A stretch of DNA of 64,000 bases from Marivita sp. S6314 (GCF_023015985.1 NZ_JALKAO010000001.1:310001-374000); one strand, 5' to 3'. Shown: positions 8,960 through 17,699, counted from the first letter of the stretch. Program-made: numbers and translations. Notes: generated from the letters alone by a model not told the origin.

Positions 8960-9526
8960 ATGAAAAGAACGCTCAGGAAACAGGACCGCAATGACTTTCT
9001 GAGCCGCATTGAGCGGCTCGACCCGAAGTTTGCCGCTCTGCCGCAGGAAGCCCGCGTCGAGCGCAAGCCGTGGGAAGTTGAAAAATCCGGCCTCTCTAAG
9101 GCGGAAAAGCCCGTGCTTATGACCCTGCTTGGCTTTGGTCTGGCGATTGGCGCTTTGATGGCCGTCAACGATCCCGCGCGGGTTCAGACGCTTTTGCTGA
9201 CCTCGGGCTGGCCCTCCCAGTTCCTGACCTACGCCATGAACGGCGTGTCGATCCTGGTGATCGGCCTTGCGATCTTCTTCCTTGGAAACCTGTTCCGGAT
9301 CGTGAACCCGCGCGCCAGCGGCCGCTGGAACGCAGGTGGGCTGGTGATCGGCGCCATCGCGGCTGTCGGTATGTTCAGCCTTCCGGACAGCTATGTGCAG
9401 GCCGGGTATGAATATGCCGGGTTCAACAACGCCACCGAAATTCTGGACTACGCCCAGGAACGCACATTACAGTTGGCAAGTATTGACTGGGCAAGCGTCG
9501 TGATGGTTTCCTCAAGCGCGAAATGA
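8960..9526 (+). CDS. Conserved hypothetical membrane protein
   Basis: The family is not recognised. The 188-residue protein has a charged N-terminus (MKRTLRKQDRNDF) and roughly 50 cytoplasmic residues, then three hydrophobic segments: about 53-69 (VLMTLLGFGLAIGALMAV), 91-111 (MNGVSILVIGLAIFFLGNLF) and 126-141 (AGGLVIGAIAAVGMFSL). The C-terminal ~40 residues would be soluble. Its stop codon overlaps the start of the next gene in an ATGA, so it is probably co-translated with the dehalogenase-like hydrolase. Upstream, a hairpin at 8861-8880 separates it from the peptidase gene. No enzymatic motif was found. Confidence 0.75.
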   Translation: MKRTLRKQDRNDFLSRIERLDPKFAALPQEARVERKPWEVEKSGLSKAEKPVLMTLLGFGLAIGALMAVNDPARVQTLLLTSGWPSQFLTYAMNGVSILVIGLAIFFLGNLFRIVNPRASGRWNAGGLVIGAIAAVGMFSLPDSYVQAGYEYAGFNNATEILDYAQERTLQLASIDWASVVMVSSSAK

Positions 9527-10386
9527 GCGCGCCCCGGACCTTTCGGACAAACGGACAAACACTTGCATTCGACGTGACCGGGACCGGTCCGCCGGTTCTT
9601 TTGCTGCACGGGTTTCCACAAACCCGCGCGATGTGGCGTCCCTATTTGCCACGCCTCGGGCAGTCTTTTACCGTCGTCACAGCCGATCTCAGAGGCTACG
9701 GCGACAGCAGCAAACCACGTCATGTCGAAGACATGAGCTTTCGGCTGATGGCATCTGACATGGCCGCGCTGATGGCATCGCTGGGTCATTCGGCGTTCCA
9801 CGTCGTTGGACATGACCGGGGCGGACGGGCAGCGCACCGGATGGCCCTTGACCACCCCGATGCGATCAAAAGCCTGACCGTCATGGATATCGTGCCAACC
9901 GAGCACCTGTTGACGCATATGACGACCGACATCGCCCGTGCCTATTATCACTGGCTGTTTCTGGCACAGCCTGCGCCGTTTCCGGAAACGCTGATCGGGC
10001 ATGATCCGGACGCGTATTTCGAACGGTGCTTGCTGGGCTTTGGCAAGGCCGCGCTGGATGACTTCGATGCGGAACTGCTCCTCGCGTACCGGACCGCCTG
10101 GCGCGATCCGGACTGCATTCGCGCCATGTGCCACGATTATCGCGCGGCCATCGAAATTGACTGGCGCGACGACCAGAAAGACCTGCAGCGCCGCGTCCAT
10201 TGCCCGGCGCTTGTTCTGTATGGACAGGACGGGGCGATGGCGCAGCTATTGGATGTGCGCGCAACCTGGGATGACCGACTGTCGGACATGCGCGCGCAGG
10301 CCCTTCCGGGCGGCCACTTTTTCCCAGACCAATCGCCGGGCGACACACAGGATGCGCTTTTGGCGTTCCTGAACAAGATCATCTAA
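9523..10386 (+). CDS. Alpha/beta hydrolase of the haloacetate (fluoroacetate) dehalogenase type
   Basis: A 287-residue alpha/beta hydrolase. The nucleophile elbow is GHDRGGRAAHRMALDHP with an aspartate (D98), as in fluoroacetate dehalogenases and epoxide hydrolases rather than the serine of esterases; the oxyanion loop is LLHGFPQTR (27-35) and the catalytic histidine is H265 in GGHFFPDQSP. The cap-region motif YHWLFLAQPAPFPE closely resembles characterised fluoroacetate dehalogenases. The reaction would be hydrolytic removal of halide from a 2-haloacid, but a natural substrate other than a haloacid is possible. Its ATG overlaps the preceding stop by 4 nt. It ends 10 nt before the convergent tRNA-Asp gene. 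Confidence 0.82.
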   Translation: MSAPRTFRTNGQTLAFDVTGTGPPVLLLHGFPQTRAMWRPYLPRLGQSFTVVTADLRGYGDSSKPRHVEDMSFRLMASDMAALMASLGHSAFHVVGHDRGGRAAHRMALDHPDAIKSLTVMDIVPTEHLLTHMTTDIARAYYHWLFLAQPAPFPETLIGHDPDAYFERCLLGFGKAALDDFDAELLLAYRTAWRDPDCIRAMCHDYRAAIEIDWRDDQKDLQRRVHCPALVLYGQDGAMAQLLDVRATWDDRLSDMRAQALPGGHFFPDQSPGDTQDALLAFLNKII

Positions 10387-10396
10387 GAGGGGAAAA

Positions 10397-10473
10397 TGGC
10401 GCGGTTGACGGGGCTCGAACCCGCGACCCCCGGCGTGACAGGCCGGTACTCTAACCAACTGAGCTACAACCGC
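10397..10473 (-). tRNA. tRNA-Asp (GTC), copy 1
   Basis: Read on the minus strand, this 77-nt gene folds as a standard cloverleaf with GCGGTTG/CAACCGC acceptor stem, an encoded CCA end, TTCGAGC T-loop, and anticodon loop CTGTCAC within a CCGGC/GCCGG stem, giving anticodon GTC. It is identical to the second copy 29 nt away. Confidence 0.97.
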
Positions 10474-10502
10474 GCATTTCACGCTGATCCGTTTGGCAGT
10501 GG

Positions 10503-10579
10503 TGGCGCGGTTGACGGGGCTCGAACCCGCGACCCCCGGCGTGACAGGCCGGTACTCTAACCAACTGAGCTACAACCGC
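10503..10579 (-). tRNA. tRNA-Asp (GTC), copy 2
   Basis: A second 77-nt tRNA-Asp, identical base for base to the copy at 10397-10473, with encoded CCA. On the minus strand it is the promoter-proximal copy, so both are probably processed from one precursor. Confidence 0.97.
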
Positions 10580-10744
10580 TCACTGCCGCCCGCATCTGGG
10601 CGTGACGCGGGTTCTATGGTCAGTGCTCTGCCCCGTCAAGCACGATTTCGCATGCTATTCAGTTTTCTCGCTATCTACGGAAAAGCTTGCCCATAGAAGG
10701 TTCGGCTTTGGTCGAAAAATTCGCTCAAAGCCGGGCCGTAGCGC

Positions 10745-11266
10745 CTATGCATCCGCAGATTCAAGCCGCGCGCGGTTCAGGTTCGTGTACCGGAAACGGA
10801 TACGCGGCGCGTACACTTTGAAACCAGGCATATCATCCCAATAGTCTTTGGCCTGAACAACGCGGTCGCCCCAAGAGTCTGCGATCCAACAGTCCTTTCC
10901 CCATGTCAACGGTGCCCCGCCGTCCGTCGTCTCGGCCCGATTAAGAACCACAAACGCGTGATCACCATCTTTGTATTGAGCCCACTCGATGGACCCAAGA
11001 TAACCGGCATTCACCAGATACATAAACGTCGAAGCCGAAAACTCCCGGCAATTGCCGCAATCTTTTTTTTCTGCAAGTGCCGCTGTGGCTTTCAAAAACT
11101 TAAGCCCTTCGCCTTCGTATTCGGACGGGCTTCCAAGCGTTTTTCGATTGGCATCAACGCATTTGTAGAGATCCCACGGAGCTTTCCACCATTTGTTAGC
11201 CGGTACGTTTGCAATCTCTCGACGTGTATGGCTGACGGCGTCCATCGCCCAATCTTTCGTATTCAA
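10745..11266 (-). CDS. Orphan protein with Cys-His-Asp (papain/transglutaminase-like) signature
   Basis: Not recognised as a named family. The 173-residue product carries a spaced triad typical of papain-like and transglutaminase-like folds: KKDCGNCREFSAST (C73 after GN), YKDGDHAFVVLNR (H103) and DCWIADSWGDRV (D130). Such GNC...GDHxFVV...D-W arrangements occur in peptidases, deamidases and some secreted effectors; no signal peptide or partner domain is visible. The start is a TTG at 11266, favoured by a GAAAGG Shine-Dalgarno 8 nt upstream; an ATG at 11245 is the alternative and lacks one. The gene stands alone beside the tandem tRNA-Asp genes in DNA that is AT-richer than its neighbours, suggesting acquisition. 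The catalytic assignment is inference. Confidence 0.65.
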   Translation of the reverse strand: MNTKDWAMDAVSHTRREIANVPANKWWKAPWDLYKCVDANRKTLGSPSEYEGEGLKFLKATAALAEKKDCGNCREFSASTFMYLVNAGYLGSIEWAQYKDGDHAFVVLNRAETTDGGAPLTWGKDCWIADSWGDRVVQAKDYWDDMPGFKVYAPRIRFRYTNLNRARLESADA

Positions 11267-11413
11267 TATCTCAACCTTTCAATAACTGAAAACCTCGTTA
11301 TCTGCCGACAAAAACCGGCCGTAGTATTTTGTAAATTAGTTGGTGGGCACAATATTAACGGCCCACCAAATTAATACATCTCTCATTGATTTTGGTCTAC
11401 CACTTTGGCGGCT

Positions 11414-12352
11414 TTACCGGTTTGGCGCTGGAATGAACTCCTGATCATCGCCCGGCGGCAAATGGAACCGCCCATTTGCCCAGTCTTCGCGCCGCCACGC
11501 TTCTTTGGCCTCTTCAATCCGTTCTTTCGAAGACGCCACGAAATTCCACCAGATGTAACGCGGACCTTCCAATGTCTCACCGCCCAGCATCATCAACCGC
11601 GCGCCTTGTGGTCCAGCATGCAGCGATACGCTGTCACCGGGACGGAACACCATCATCTGTCCGGCCTCATAGCTCTGCCCCGCGACGGTCACGGATCCTT
11701 CGACAACGTACACACCCCGGTCTTCGTGATTGTCAGGCAACGGAATCCCCGCCCCGGCTTGCAAAACCACATCGGCATAGAACATCTCGGACGCTGTTTG
11801 GACCGGAGCCGTTTCGCCATACGCGGATCCAAGGATCAGACGCACCTCCTTGCCCTCGCTTTCCAGAAACGGAAGCTCTGACGGGGCAGCATGGACAAAT
11901 TCCGGTGCGCGGTCTTCGTGGTCTTTTGGCAAGGCCACCCAGGTCTGGATACCGAAAAACGGCATCGGATCCTTTTGCGTGACATCATCGGTGCGTTCGG
12001 AATGGGTAATCCCGTGCCCGGCCACCATCCAGTTCACCGCACCGGGTTCGATCCACTGATCTGTTCCAAGGCTGTCGCGGTGATGCATGCGCCCACGATA
12101 CAGATAGCTGATTGTCGCCAAGCCGATATGGGGGTGCGGGCGCACATCCAAACCGCGCGACGGCAGGAACTCCGCCGGTCCCATCTGGTCGAAAAAGATA
12201 AACGGACCAACCATCTGGCGACGCGGCGCAGGCAACGCGCGGCGCACCTCGAAGCCACCAAGATCGCGGGCTCTGGGCACGATGAGAGTGTCGATGGCAT
12301 CGACCTCGTCTCCGGTTGGACAATGTGGGTCAAGTGCGGGATTCCAGCTCAT
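11414..12352 (-). CDS. Pirin-family cupin protein
   Basis: A 312-residue bicupin. Metal-binding residues of pirins are visible in GLDVRPHPHIGLATISYLY (two histidines) and MVAGHGITHSERT (histidine and glutamate), followed by FFGIQTWVALPKDHEDRAPEF and the C-terminal cupin VYVVEGSVTVAGQ. Pirins range from quercetin dioxygenases to redox-sensing regulators, so the role is not assigned. It is on the minus strand, divergent from the LytTR regulator, with a 219-nt intergenic region that contains a perfect 7-bp-arm palindrome. The end of the protein (EEAKEAWRREDWANGRFHLP) is typical of proteobacterial pirins. Confidence 0.92.
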   Translation of the reverse strand: MSWNPALDPHCPTGDEVDAIDTLIVPRARDLGGFEVRRALPAPRRQMVGPFIFFDQMGPAEFLPSRGLDVRPHPHIGLATISYLYRGRMHHRDSLGTDQWIEPGAVNWMVAGHGITHSERTDDVTQKDPMPFFGIQTWVALPKDHEDRAPEFVHAAPSELPFLESEGKEVRLILGSAYGETAPVQTASEMFYADVVLQAGAGIPLPDNHEDRGVYVVEGSVTVAGQSYEAGQMMVFRPGDSVSLHAGPQGARLMMLGGETLEGPRYIWWNFVASSKERIEEAKEAWRREDWANGRFHLPPGDDQEFIPAPNR

Positions 12353-12427
12353 AGTCGCCTCCTATTCAGTTCACGACATAGTTAACCCGCGATCAACGCA
12401 CGTAAACCGGCAAATACCGCTATCATT

Positions 12428-12443
12428 TGTGCAAAATTGCACA
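12428..12443. promoter_or_regulatory. Palindromic operator candidate between pirin and LytTR genes
   Basis: TGTGCAAAATTGCACA is a perfect inverted repeat with 7-bp arms around AA. It lies 76 nt upstream of the pirin start and 129 nt upstream of the LytTR gene. The dyad suits a dimeric regulator; which gene it serves is unknown. Confidence 0.4.
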
Positions 12444-12571
12444 GATAAACATGTGTCATACTGCACGCATGTTAACCTATTGACGCTAATTAACGCCAAG
12501 TGCTCTTGATTTAATAGTCTTTTGCATAGAACACGTTAGACGAAACTGACCAGGATTTTGACTCGCCCTAT

Positions 12572-13453
12572 ATGATGCACGCAAGATCATTTCGGGAATT
12601 GTTGACGCGTGATCTGCACGTCTGGGATCCACTCGGCGGGCGACACAGCTTTTCGTTCATCACCTATATCAAAGTGGTCAATGATCCCAGGTTCCTGCTG
12701 TTTTGCGGGCTCGCCCTCGTCTTGTTCTTTGCGACTGACCCGTCTGGAAATCGTGAATTTGTTCCGCTTTGGGTCAGCGCCGCGATCTGGCCTGTGTCCT
12801 ACGCGATATATATGAGCGGCTACAGCCTGCTGATGCTATTGCAATCCTTTGCGACGGCCCACAAGGAAACGCTGCGTGTCCCGACATCGCTGATCGGGTT
12901 TTTTGCCCTGTTGCCTGCGGTTTACCTCGCCGAGAACGTGATCCTCTACCACTTGAGCAACGGAACCTACCCGGCCAGCATGAAGGGAAATGTACTTTTC
13001 TACTTCCTGTCGGTGCAGGTCTTGGAAGCGGTGTTCTTCCGCTTCGTGTTCCCGATCGTGCTCGCCGCACATACACCGCAGACGGAAGAAGCCGATCAAA
13101 AACCAGACCCCGTTCCGGAATCGCGCCAGATCATCGTGGGGGGCGAACGGTTCCCGCTTCAGTCGATCAAGGTGATTGAAGCCCGCGAACACCATGTCGA
13201 AATCACAACGTCCGACGGACAAACCCGGCTTCGCGCGCGGTTGGGCGATATCGTGGCGCAAACCACCCCGACGGACGGCATCCAGACACACCGAAGCTGG
13301 TGGGTCGCGCGGCACGCCGCCAAAGCGTTGGGGCAAGAAGCAGGCAAACCGGTGCTGCATTTGCAATCGGATCGGCCCGTACCCGTCGCGCGCACCCGGA
13401 TGAATCAGGTGCAGGCCTGGGCCACGGAACACCTGCATCGCGATGCCGAATAA
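12572..13453 (+). CDS. Membrane-anchored LytTR-domain DNA-binding protein
   Basis: A 293-residue protein with an N-terminal membrane domain and a C-terminal DNA-binding domain. Four hydrophobic segments are seen between about residues 30 and 165 (FLLFCGLALVLFFAT, SAAIWPVSYAIYMSGYSLLM, TSLIGFFALLPAVYLAENVI, LFYFLSVQVLEAVFFRFVFP). From about 185 the LytTR fold follows: GGERFPLQSIKVIEAREHHV, RARLGDIVAQ, and THRSWWVARHA. LytTR proteins bind DNA direct repeats; coupling to a multi-pass membrane domain suggests a one-component sensor. No receiver domain or linked histidine kinase is present. ATGATG gives two possible starts 3 nt apart. The signal and targets are unknown. Confidence 0.85.
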   Translation: MMHARSFRELLTRDLHVWDPLGGRHSFSFITYIKVVNDPRFLLFCGLALVLFFATDPSGNREFVPLWVSAAIWPVSYAIYMSGYSLLMLLQSFATAHKETLRVPTSLIGFFALLPAVYLAENVILYHLSNGTYPASMKGNVLFYFLSVQVLEAVFFRFVFPIVLAAHTPQTEEADQKPDPVPESRQIIVGGERFPLQSIKVIEAREHHVEITTSDGQTRLRARLGDIVAQTTPTDGIQTHRSWWVARHAAKALGQEAGKPVLHLQSDRPVPVARTRMNQVQAWATEHLHRDAE

Positions 13454-13483
13454 GGCTTGAATTACAGGAACATCGGGAAAGGA

Positions 13484-13559
<76 letters not shown>

Positions 13560-13618
13560 GCTGGCGTGGGGTTTAGCCAAGCTGCGCGCCCCGCGCAAGG
13601 GGGGCATGTGACAATTTT

Positions 13619-14194
13619 TTACGCCGCGCGCAGAACCGTTTCCTGCCCATCTTCGAGGACGTAAACACAGGCCTGGTCATTGGACAAAGACAGCATGTCG
13701 TCCCAGCCAAGGCCGAGCACGTGGGCCCGCATCGCCTGCCCCCACAGCCCATGCGCAACGATCACGCTGGGGGCGGACAGTTCGGACAGGAACGCCGTGA
13801 TGCGTCCGCGAAACGCATCCAGTCGTTCCCCGCCGGGGGCGGACAGAAACAACTCCAACGCAGACATGTCGGGACGGGTTCTTTCGGGCCATTGACGAAG
13901 AACATCGTCCCGCAACAGCCCTTGCCAGTCACCGGCATGGGCTTCCGCCAGTCGCGGATCGACGGTGTAGGGCAAATCCCCAAGCGCAATCCGCGCGGTC
14001 TGTTGGGCGCGTCGTAAGGGGGAGACGTGGAACGCCTCTGCCACCGGCAGGATTGGCTGCAACAACCGCGCCTGCGTCCTGGCATGACCTATTCCGGTGT
14101 CGGTCAGGTCGGATTCGAACTGCCCCTGAATGCGCCGCTCTGCATTCCAGACGGTTTGCCCATGACGCAGGAACCAAATCTTGGGATATGTCAC
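13619..14194 (-). CDS. Histidine phosphatase (phosphoglycerate-mutase superfamily)
   Basis: A 191-residue member of the RHG superfamily: WFLRHGQTVWN (8-18) contains the phospho-accepting histidine and IVAHGLWGQAMRA the second one; the acid/base glutamate is in RLAEAHAGDWQG. The substrate is not deducible; phosphoglycerate mutase, cobalamin-pathway and general phosphatases share these motifs. It starts with GTG at 14194, where the sequence reads directly into the typical N-terminus MTYPKIWFLRHG. It lies between two tRNA-Val genes on the same strand. Confidence 0.88.
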   Translation of the reverse strand: MTYPKIWFLRHGQTVWNAERRIQGQFESDLTDTGIGHARTQARLLQPILPVAEAFHVSPLRRAQQTARIALGDLPYTVDPRLAEAHAGDWQGLLRDDVLRQWPERTRPDMSALELFLSAPGGERLDAFRGRITAFLSELSAPSVIVAHGLWGQAMRAHVLGLGWDDMLSLSNDQACVYVLEDGQETVLRAA

Positions 14195-14246
14195 GACCGG
14201 TCCGTCCCTTTCGGGGCACTCACCCGCGCAGACACCAGAAGAAAAA

Positions 14247-14321
14247 TGGTGGGTGATAAGAGATTTGAACTCCTGACATCTTCGATGTGAACGAAGCGCT
14301 CTACCACTGAGCTAATCACCC
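14247..14321 (-). tRNA. tRNA-Val (CAC)
   Basis: A 75-nt minus-strand cloverleaf with the same GGGTGAT acceptor as the TAC isoacceptor, encoded CCA, and anticodon loop TTCACAT in a CTTCG/CGAAG stem, giving anticodon CAC. Its 5' end is 19 nt after the stop of the HU-like gene, so it may be cut from that transcript. Confidence 0.95.
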
Positions 14322-14340
14322 AACGCCGGTTGTCTTAGCC

Positions 14341-14727
14341 CTACTCTGCAGCCTGTGCAAGTGGGTCAACCGGATCAATTTTGCTTGGTTCATTGCGCCG
14401 CAAACGGGTCGTGATGACATGCGCTTTCGTTGTCTTTTTCATGCGCGTGATCTTGAGCTTGCCCATCGGCGCCAGGTTCAGTTCCCGCCCATCGGCAATG
14501 GTTTCGCCCAGAACGGCCAGCATCGCTTCGATCACGGGTTTCGCATCCCGCTTCTTGATGCCGCTGCGCGCCACCACCATCTCGATCAGTTCTTTTTTCT
14601 TCAGCTCAGGCTCTGTGATCTGTGGCGTTTCATTCACCACGACTTCCGGATCGGCCGCCTTAGGTGCCTGTGGCGCGGTGCGCGTTGTGGTCGTTTTGCG
14701 GGTCGTTGTTTTCTTGCCTGTGACCAT
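14341..14727 (-). CDS. HU/IHF-family DNA-binding protein with basic N-terminal tail
   Basis: A 128-residue nucleoid-protein relative. Residues from about 42 onward match the HU fold: LKKKELIEMVVARSGIKKRD, AMLAVLGETIADG, LNLAPMGKLKITR. The DNA-embracing arm is shortened and less conserved than in HU, and the RNP-type arm tip is not clear. The first ~40 residues form a Lys/Thr/Arg-rich tail (KKTTTRKTTTTRTAPQAPK), which could add nonspecific DNA contacts. The gene is followed at once by a tRNA-Val and preceded by the lon terminator region. Confidence 0.82.
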   Translation of the reverse strand: MVTGKKTTTRKTTTTRTAPQAPKAADPEVVVNETPQITEPELKKKELIEMVVARSGIKKRDAKPVIEAMLAVLGETIADGRELNLAPMGKLKITRMKKTTKAHVITTRLRRNEPSKIDPVDPLAQAAE

Positions 14728-14904
14728 TCTACTCTTCCCTCTGATACCAGATTTTTCATTATTATTTGGCGATCATAGCAAAAATGTACACATTATCCAG
14801 TCAGCATCTGCCCACTTGGGACAACATCTTGGCACGCCTCCAGAATTTGGGGGGATACCACCTGCCAGGACACAGAATTTCCCAACCCGGACCGCAAGAA
14901 ACGA

Positions 14905-14930
14905 AAAAGGCGCCGAACCCGGCGCCTTTT
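14905..14930 (-). terminator. Rho-independent terminator of lon
   Basis: A perfect 11-bp stem (AAAAGGCGCCG / CGGCGCCTTTT) with an AACC loop, followed on the minus strand by TTTTT. It lies 21 nt past the lon stop codon. Confidence 0.9.
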
Positions 14931-14951
14931 GTTGGTTTCGTGTCAACGGCA

Positions 14952-17363
14952 TCAGTGCGCGATGGGCGACGCCCCTTGCGCGGCAGCCTCTGCCGCGCGT
15001 GCGGCGGCTGCGGCTTCTTCAGCAGCTTCGTCCCATTCAATCGGGTCCGGTGTGTCCACCAGCGCCATTTTCAGAACATCCGACACGTGTTCAACGGCGA
15101 CGATCTTCAGACCGTTTTTCACATTGTCCGGCAATTCCGCGAGATCCTTCTCGTTCTCTTTCGGAATGAGAACGGTCTTGATCCCACCGCGCAACGCGGC
15201 AAGCAGTTTCTCCTTCAAGCCACCGATAGGCATCGCATTACCGCGCAGGGACACTTCGCCCGTCATGGCAATATCGCGCTTCACCGGGATGCCCGTCAGC
15301 ACCGACACAATCGACGTGACCATCGCCAGACCGGCAGACGGACCGTCCTTGGGCGTTGCGCCATCGGGCACGTGCACGTGGATGTCCATCTTGTCGAACT
15401 GCGGTGGCTTCACCCCAATCTGAGGCGAGATGGACCGCACATAGCTGGCTGCGGCGTCGATGGATTCCTTCATCACGTCGCCCAGCTTACCGGTGGTCTT
15501 CATCCGGCCTTTGCCCGGCAGTTTCAACGCTTCGATATGCAGCAGATCACCCCCTACGGAGGTATACGCCAACCCGGTCACAACGCCGACCTGGTTCTCG
15601 TCTTCGGCCAACCCATAGCGGTGTTTACGCACGCCAAGGAAATCGTCGAGGTTGTCGGGCGTGACTTTGACGGTCTCGTCCTCTTTCTTGACGATCTTGG
15701 TCACGGCTTTGCGCGCCAGTTTGGAGATCTCCCGCTCAAGGTTCCGCACACCGGCTTCCCGCGTGTAATAGCGGATCACGTCCGTGAGCGCCTTGTCCGT
15801 CAGCTCGAACTCACCCTTCTTGAGGCCGTGGTTCTTGACCTGTTTTTCGATCAGGTGACGCTTGGCAATCTCCGCCTTCTCGTCCTCGGTGTAGCCCGCC
15901 AGCGGAATGATCTCCATCCGGTCCAGAAGCGGCCCCGGCATGTTGTAGGAGTTCGCCGTGGTCAGGAACATCACGTTCGACAGGTCGTATTCCACCTCCA
16001 AGTAGTGGTCGACGAAGGTCGAGTTCTGTTCCGGATCGAGCACTTCCAGCATCGCCGACGCGGGATCACCCCGGAAATCCTGACCCATCTTGTCGATCTC
16101 GTCGAGCAGGATGAGCGGGTTCGTCGTCTTGGCTTTTTTCAGCGCCTGAATGATCTTACCCGGCATGGACCCGATATAGGTCCGACGGTGACCGCGAATT
16201 TCGCTTTCGTCGCGCACACCGCCCAACGAAATACGAATAAATTCGCGCCCCGTGGCTTTCGCCACGGATTTGCCCAAGGACGTCTTACCGACACCCGGAG
16301 GGCCGACAAGGCACATAATCGGGCCTTTCAGCTTTTTCGAGCGCTGCTGCACCGCAAGGTATTCGACGATGCGTTCCTTGACCTTCTCAAGCCCGTAGTG
16401 ATCCGCATCGAGGATCTTTTCGGCATTGCCCAGATCCTTCTTCACGCGGGACTTGGTGCCCCACGGGATCGACAGCATCCAATCCAGATAGTTGCGCACG
16501 ACGGTCGCTTCGGCGCTCATCGGACTCATGTTCTTGAGCTTCTTGATCTCGGCATCGGCCTTTTCGCGCGCTTCCTTGGACAGCTTGGTCTCGTTGACCT
16601 TCGCTTCCAGTTCCGCCACTTCGTTCTGGCCGTCTTCGCCGTCGCCCAGTTCCTTCTGAATGGCTTTCATCTGCTCATTCAGATAGTACTCGCGCTGCGT
16701 GCGCTCCATCTGGGATTTGACGCGAGTTTTGATCTTTTTCTCGACCTGCAGCACGGACATTTCGCCCTGCATCAGGCCATAAACCTTCTCCAAACGCTCG
16801 CTCACCGCCAGCGTTTCAAGCAGTTCCTGCTTCTGGTCGACTTCAATCCCCAGATGCCCGGCGACAAGATCCGCCAGTTTTGCGGGTTCATCCGCTTCTG
16901 ACACAGCGCCCAGCGCTTCTTCGGGGATGTTTTTCTTGACCTTCGAATAGCGCTCGAACTCTTCGCCTACCGTGCGCACAAGCGCCTCGATCGCGGCCGG
17001 GTCGCCCGGCATTTCGGTCAGGTATTCGGCGTTCGCTTCGAAGAAATTATCGTTTTCGATGTAATCCGTGATGCGCACACGACGTTGCCCTTCGACCAGC
17101 ACTTTCACCGTGCCGTCGGGCAGTTTGAGAAGTTGCAGCACGTTCGCCAGCACGCCGGCTTTGAAAATGCCATCGGTTTGCGGATCATCCTCCGCCGGGT
17201 CCATCTGGCTGGCAAGCAGGATCTGCTTGTCATCCGACATCACCTCTTCCAATGCGCGCACGGATTTTTCGCGGCCCACGAAAAGCGGGACGATCATGTG
17301 CGGGAACACGACAATGTCGCGCAGCGGCAGCACTGGATAAGATGCGTTCAGGGGCTCTTGCAT
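14952..17363 (-). CDS. lon: Endopeptidase La (Lon ATP-dependent protease)
   Basis: Lon degrades misfolded and regulatory proteins in the cytoplasm. The 803-residue product has the N-terminal substrate domain (LPLRDIVVFPHMIVPLFVGRE), a central AAA+ module with Walker A GPPGVGKTSLGKS and Walker B LILLDEIDKMG, and a C-terminal Ser-Lys protease domain with the serine in KDGPSAGLAMV. The length is normal for bacterial Lon. The start is the ATG at 17363, preceded by AAGGA; an in-frame ATG at 17432 would add 23 residues that do not resemble Lon. It ends in a strong terminator and is divergent from the YcaQ-type gene. Confidence 0.97.
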   Translation of the reverse strand: MQEPLNASYPVLPLRDIVVFPHMIVPLFVGREKSVRALEEVMSDDKQILLASQMDPAEDDPQTDGIFKAGVLANVLQLLKLPDGTVKVLVEGQRRVRITDYIENDNFFEANAEYLTEMPGDPAAIEALVRTVGEEFERYSKVKKNIPEEALGAVSEADEPAKLADLVAGHLGIEVDQKQELLETLAVSERLEKVYGLMQGEMSVLQVEKKIKTRVKSQMERTQREYYLNEQMKAIQKELGDGEDGQNEVAELEAKVNETKLSKEAREKADAEIKKLKNMSPMSAEATVVRNYLDWMLSIPWGTKSRVKKDLGNAEKILDADHYGLEKVKERIVEYLAVQQRSKKLKGPIMCLVGPPGVGKTSLGKSVAKATGREFIRISLGGVRDESEIRGHRRTYIGSMPGKIIQALKKAKTTNPLILLDEIDKMGQDFRGDPASAMLEVLDPEQNSTFVDHYLEVEYDLSNVMFLTTANSYNMPGPLLDRMEIIPLAGYTEDEKAEIAKRHLIEKQVKNHGLKKGEFELTDKALTDVIRYYTREAGVRNLEREISKLARKAVTKIVKKEDETVKVTPDNLDDFLGVRKHRYGLAEDENQVGVVTGLAYTSVGGDLLHIEALKLPGKGRMKTTGKLGDVMKESIDAAASYVRSISPQIGVKPPQFDKMDIHVHVPDGATPKDGPSAGLAMVTSIVSVLTGIPVKRDIAMTGEVSLRGNAMPIGGLKEKLLAALRGGIKTVLIPKENEKDLAELPDNVKNGLKIVAVEHVSDVLKMALVDTPDPIEWDEAAEEAAAAARAAEAAAQGASPIAH

Positions 17364-17699
17364 GCTCGTTTCCTTGTTTTGGCAAGAAGACACTGGCCCC
17401 GCTTGGCGGCAGCCCCGGTCTTCTCCGGTCATGGGTAGTTAAGGTGGGTCTCTGCCACTGCAAAATCAAGCCGCCTCAACAACGCGCTTAAATTGCGCCG
17501 TCACCGCCCAAGGTGCAAGTCACCAATTGGACGCTTCGGTGCGTAAACGGGCAAAGAATAGACAAACCTTTAGACGGATTGGCAAAAAACACGTCACAAA
17601 TCGTGGTTTGGCGCGATGACGCTTGGGCATGGTCCGGATTGATCCGGACCGGTGCGATCCCCATTGACGAATGCACACACATGTAGACTGTGACGCCTT
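17364..17699. other. 336-nt divergent intergenic region between lon and the YcaQ-type gene
   Basis: No gene is supported here. The region should hold the promoters of both flanking genes; I could not pick a convincing -35/-10 or RpoH pair by eye. It contains a 20-nt palindrome (17631-17650; GGTCCGGAT-TG-ATCCGGACC) 50 nt before the start of the YcaQ-type gene, of the same size as the paired palindromes elsewhere in the window. Confidence 0.6.
17631..17650. repeat. 20-nt palindrome (9-bp arms)
   Basis: GGTCCGGAT and ATCCGGACC flank a TG centre. It lies 50 nt upstream of the GTG start of the YcaQ-type gene. It could be an operator, or a lone member of the 20-nt palindrome family seen at 44236, 47682 and 54957. 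Confidence 0.6.

Noticed and set aside
10397-10579. Direct repeat as an integration (att) duplication
   Set aside because: Both copies are complete, identical tRNA-Asp genes with only 29 nt between; a tandem tRNA duplication explains it. No integrase was found.
14766-16901. 711-codon plus-strand open frame
   Set aside because: It is antisense to lon and has the His/Arg-rich bias of a shadow frame.
17364-17699. Heat-shock (RpoH) promoter of lon
   Set aside because: CTTG words occur on the minus strand but none has a CYTAT-like -10 at 16-18 nt.
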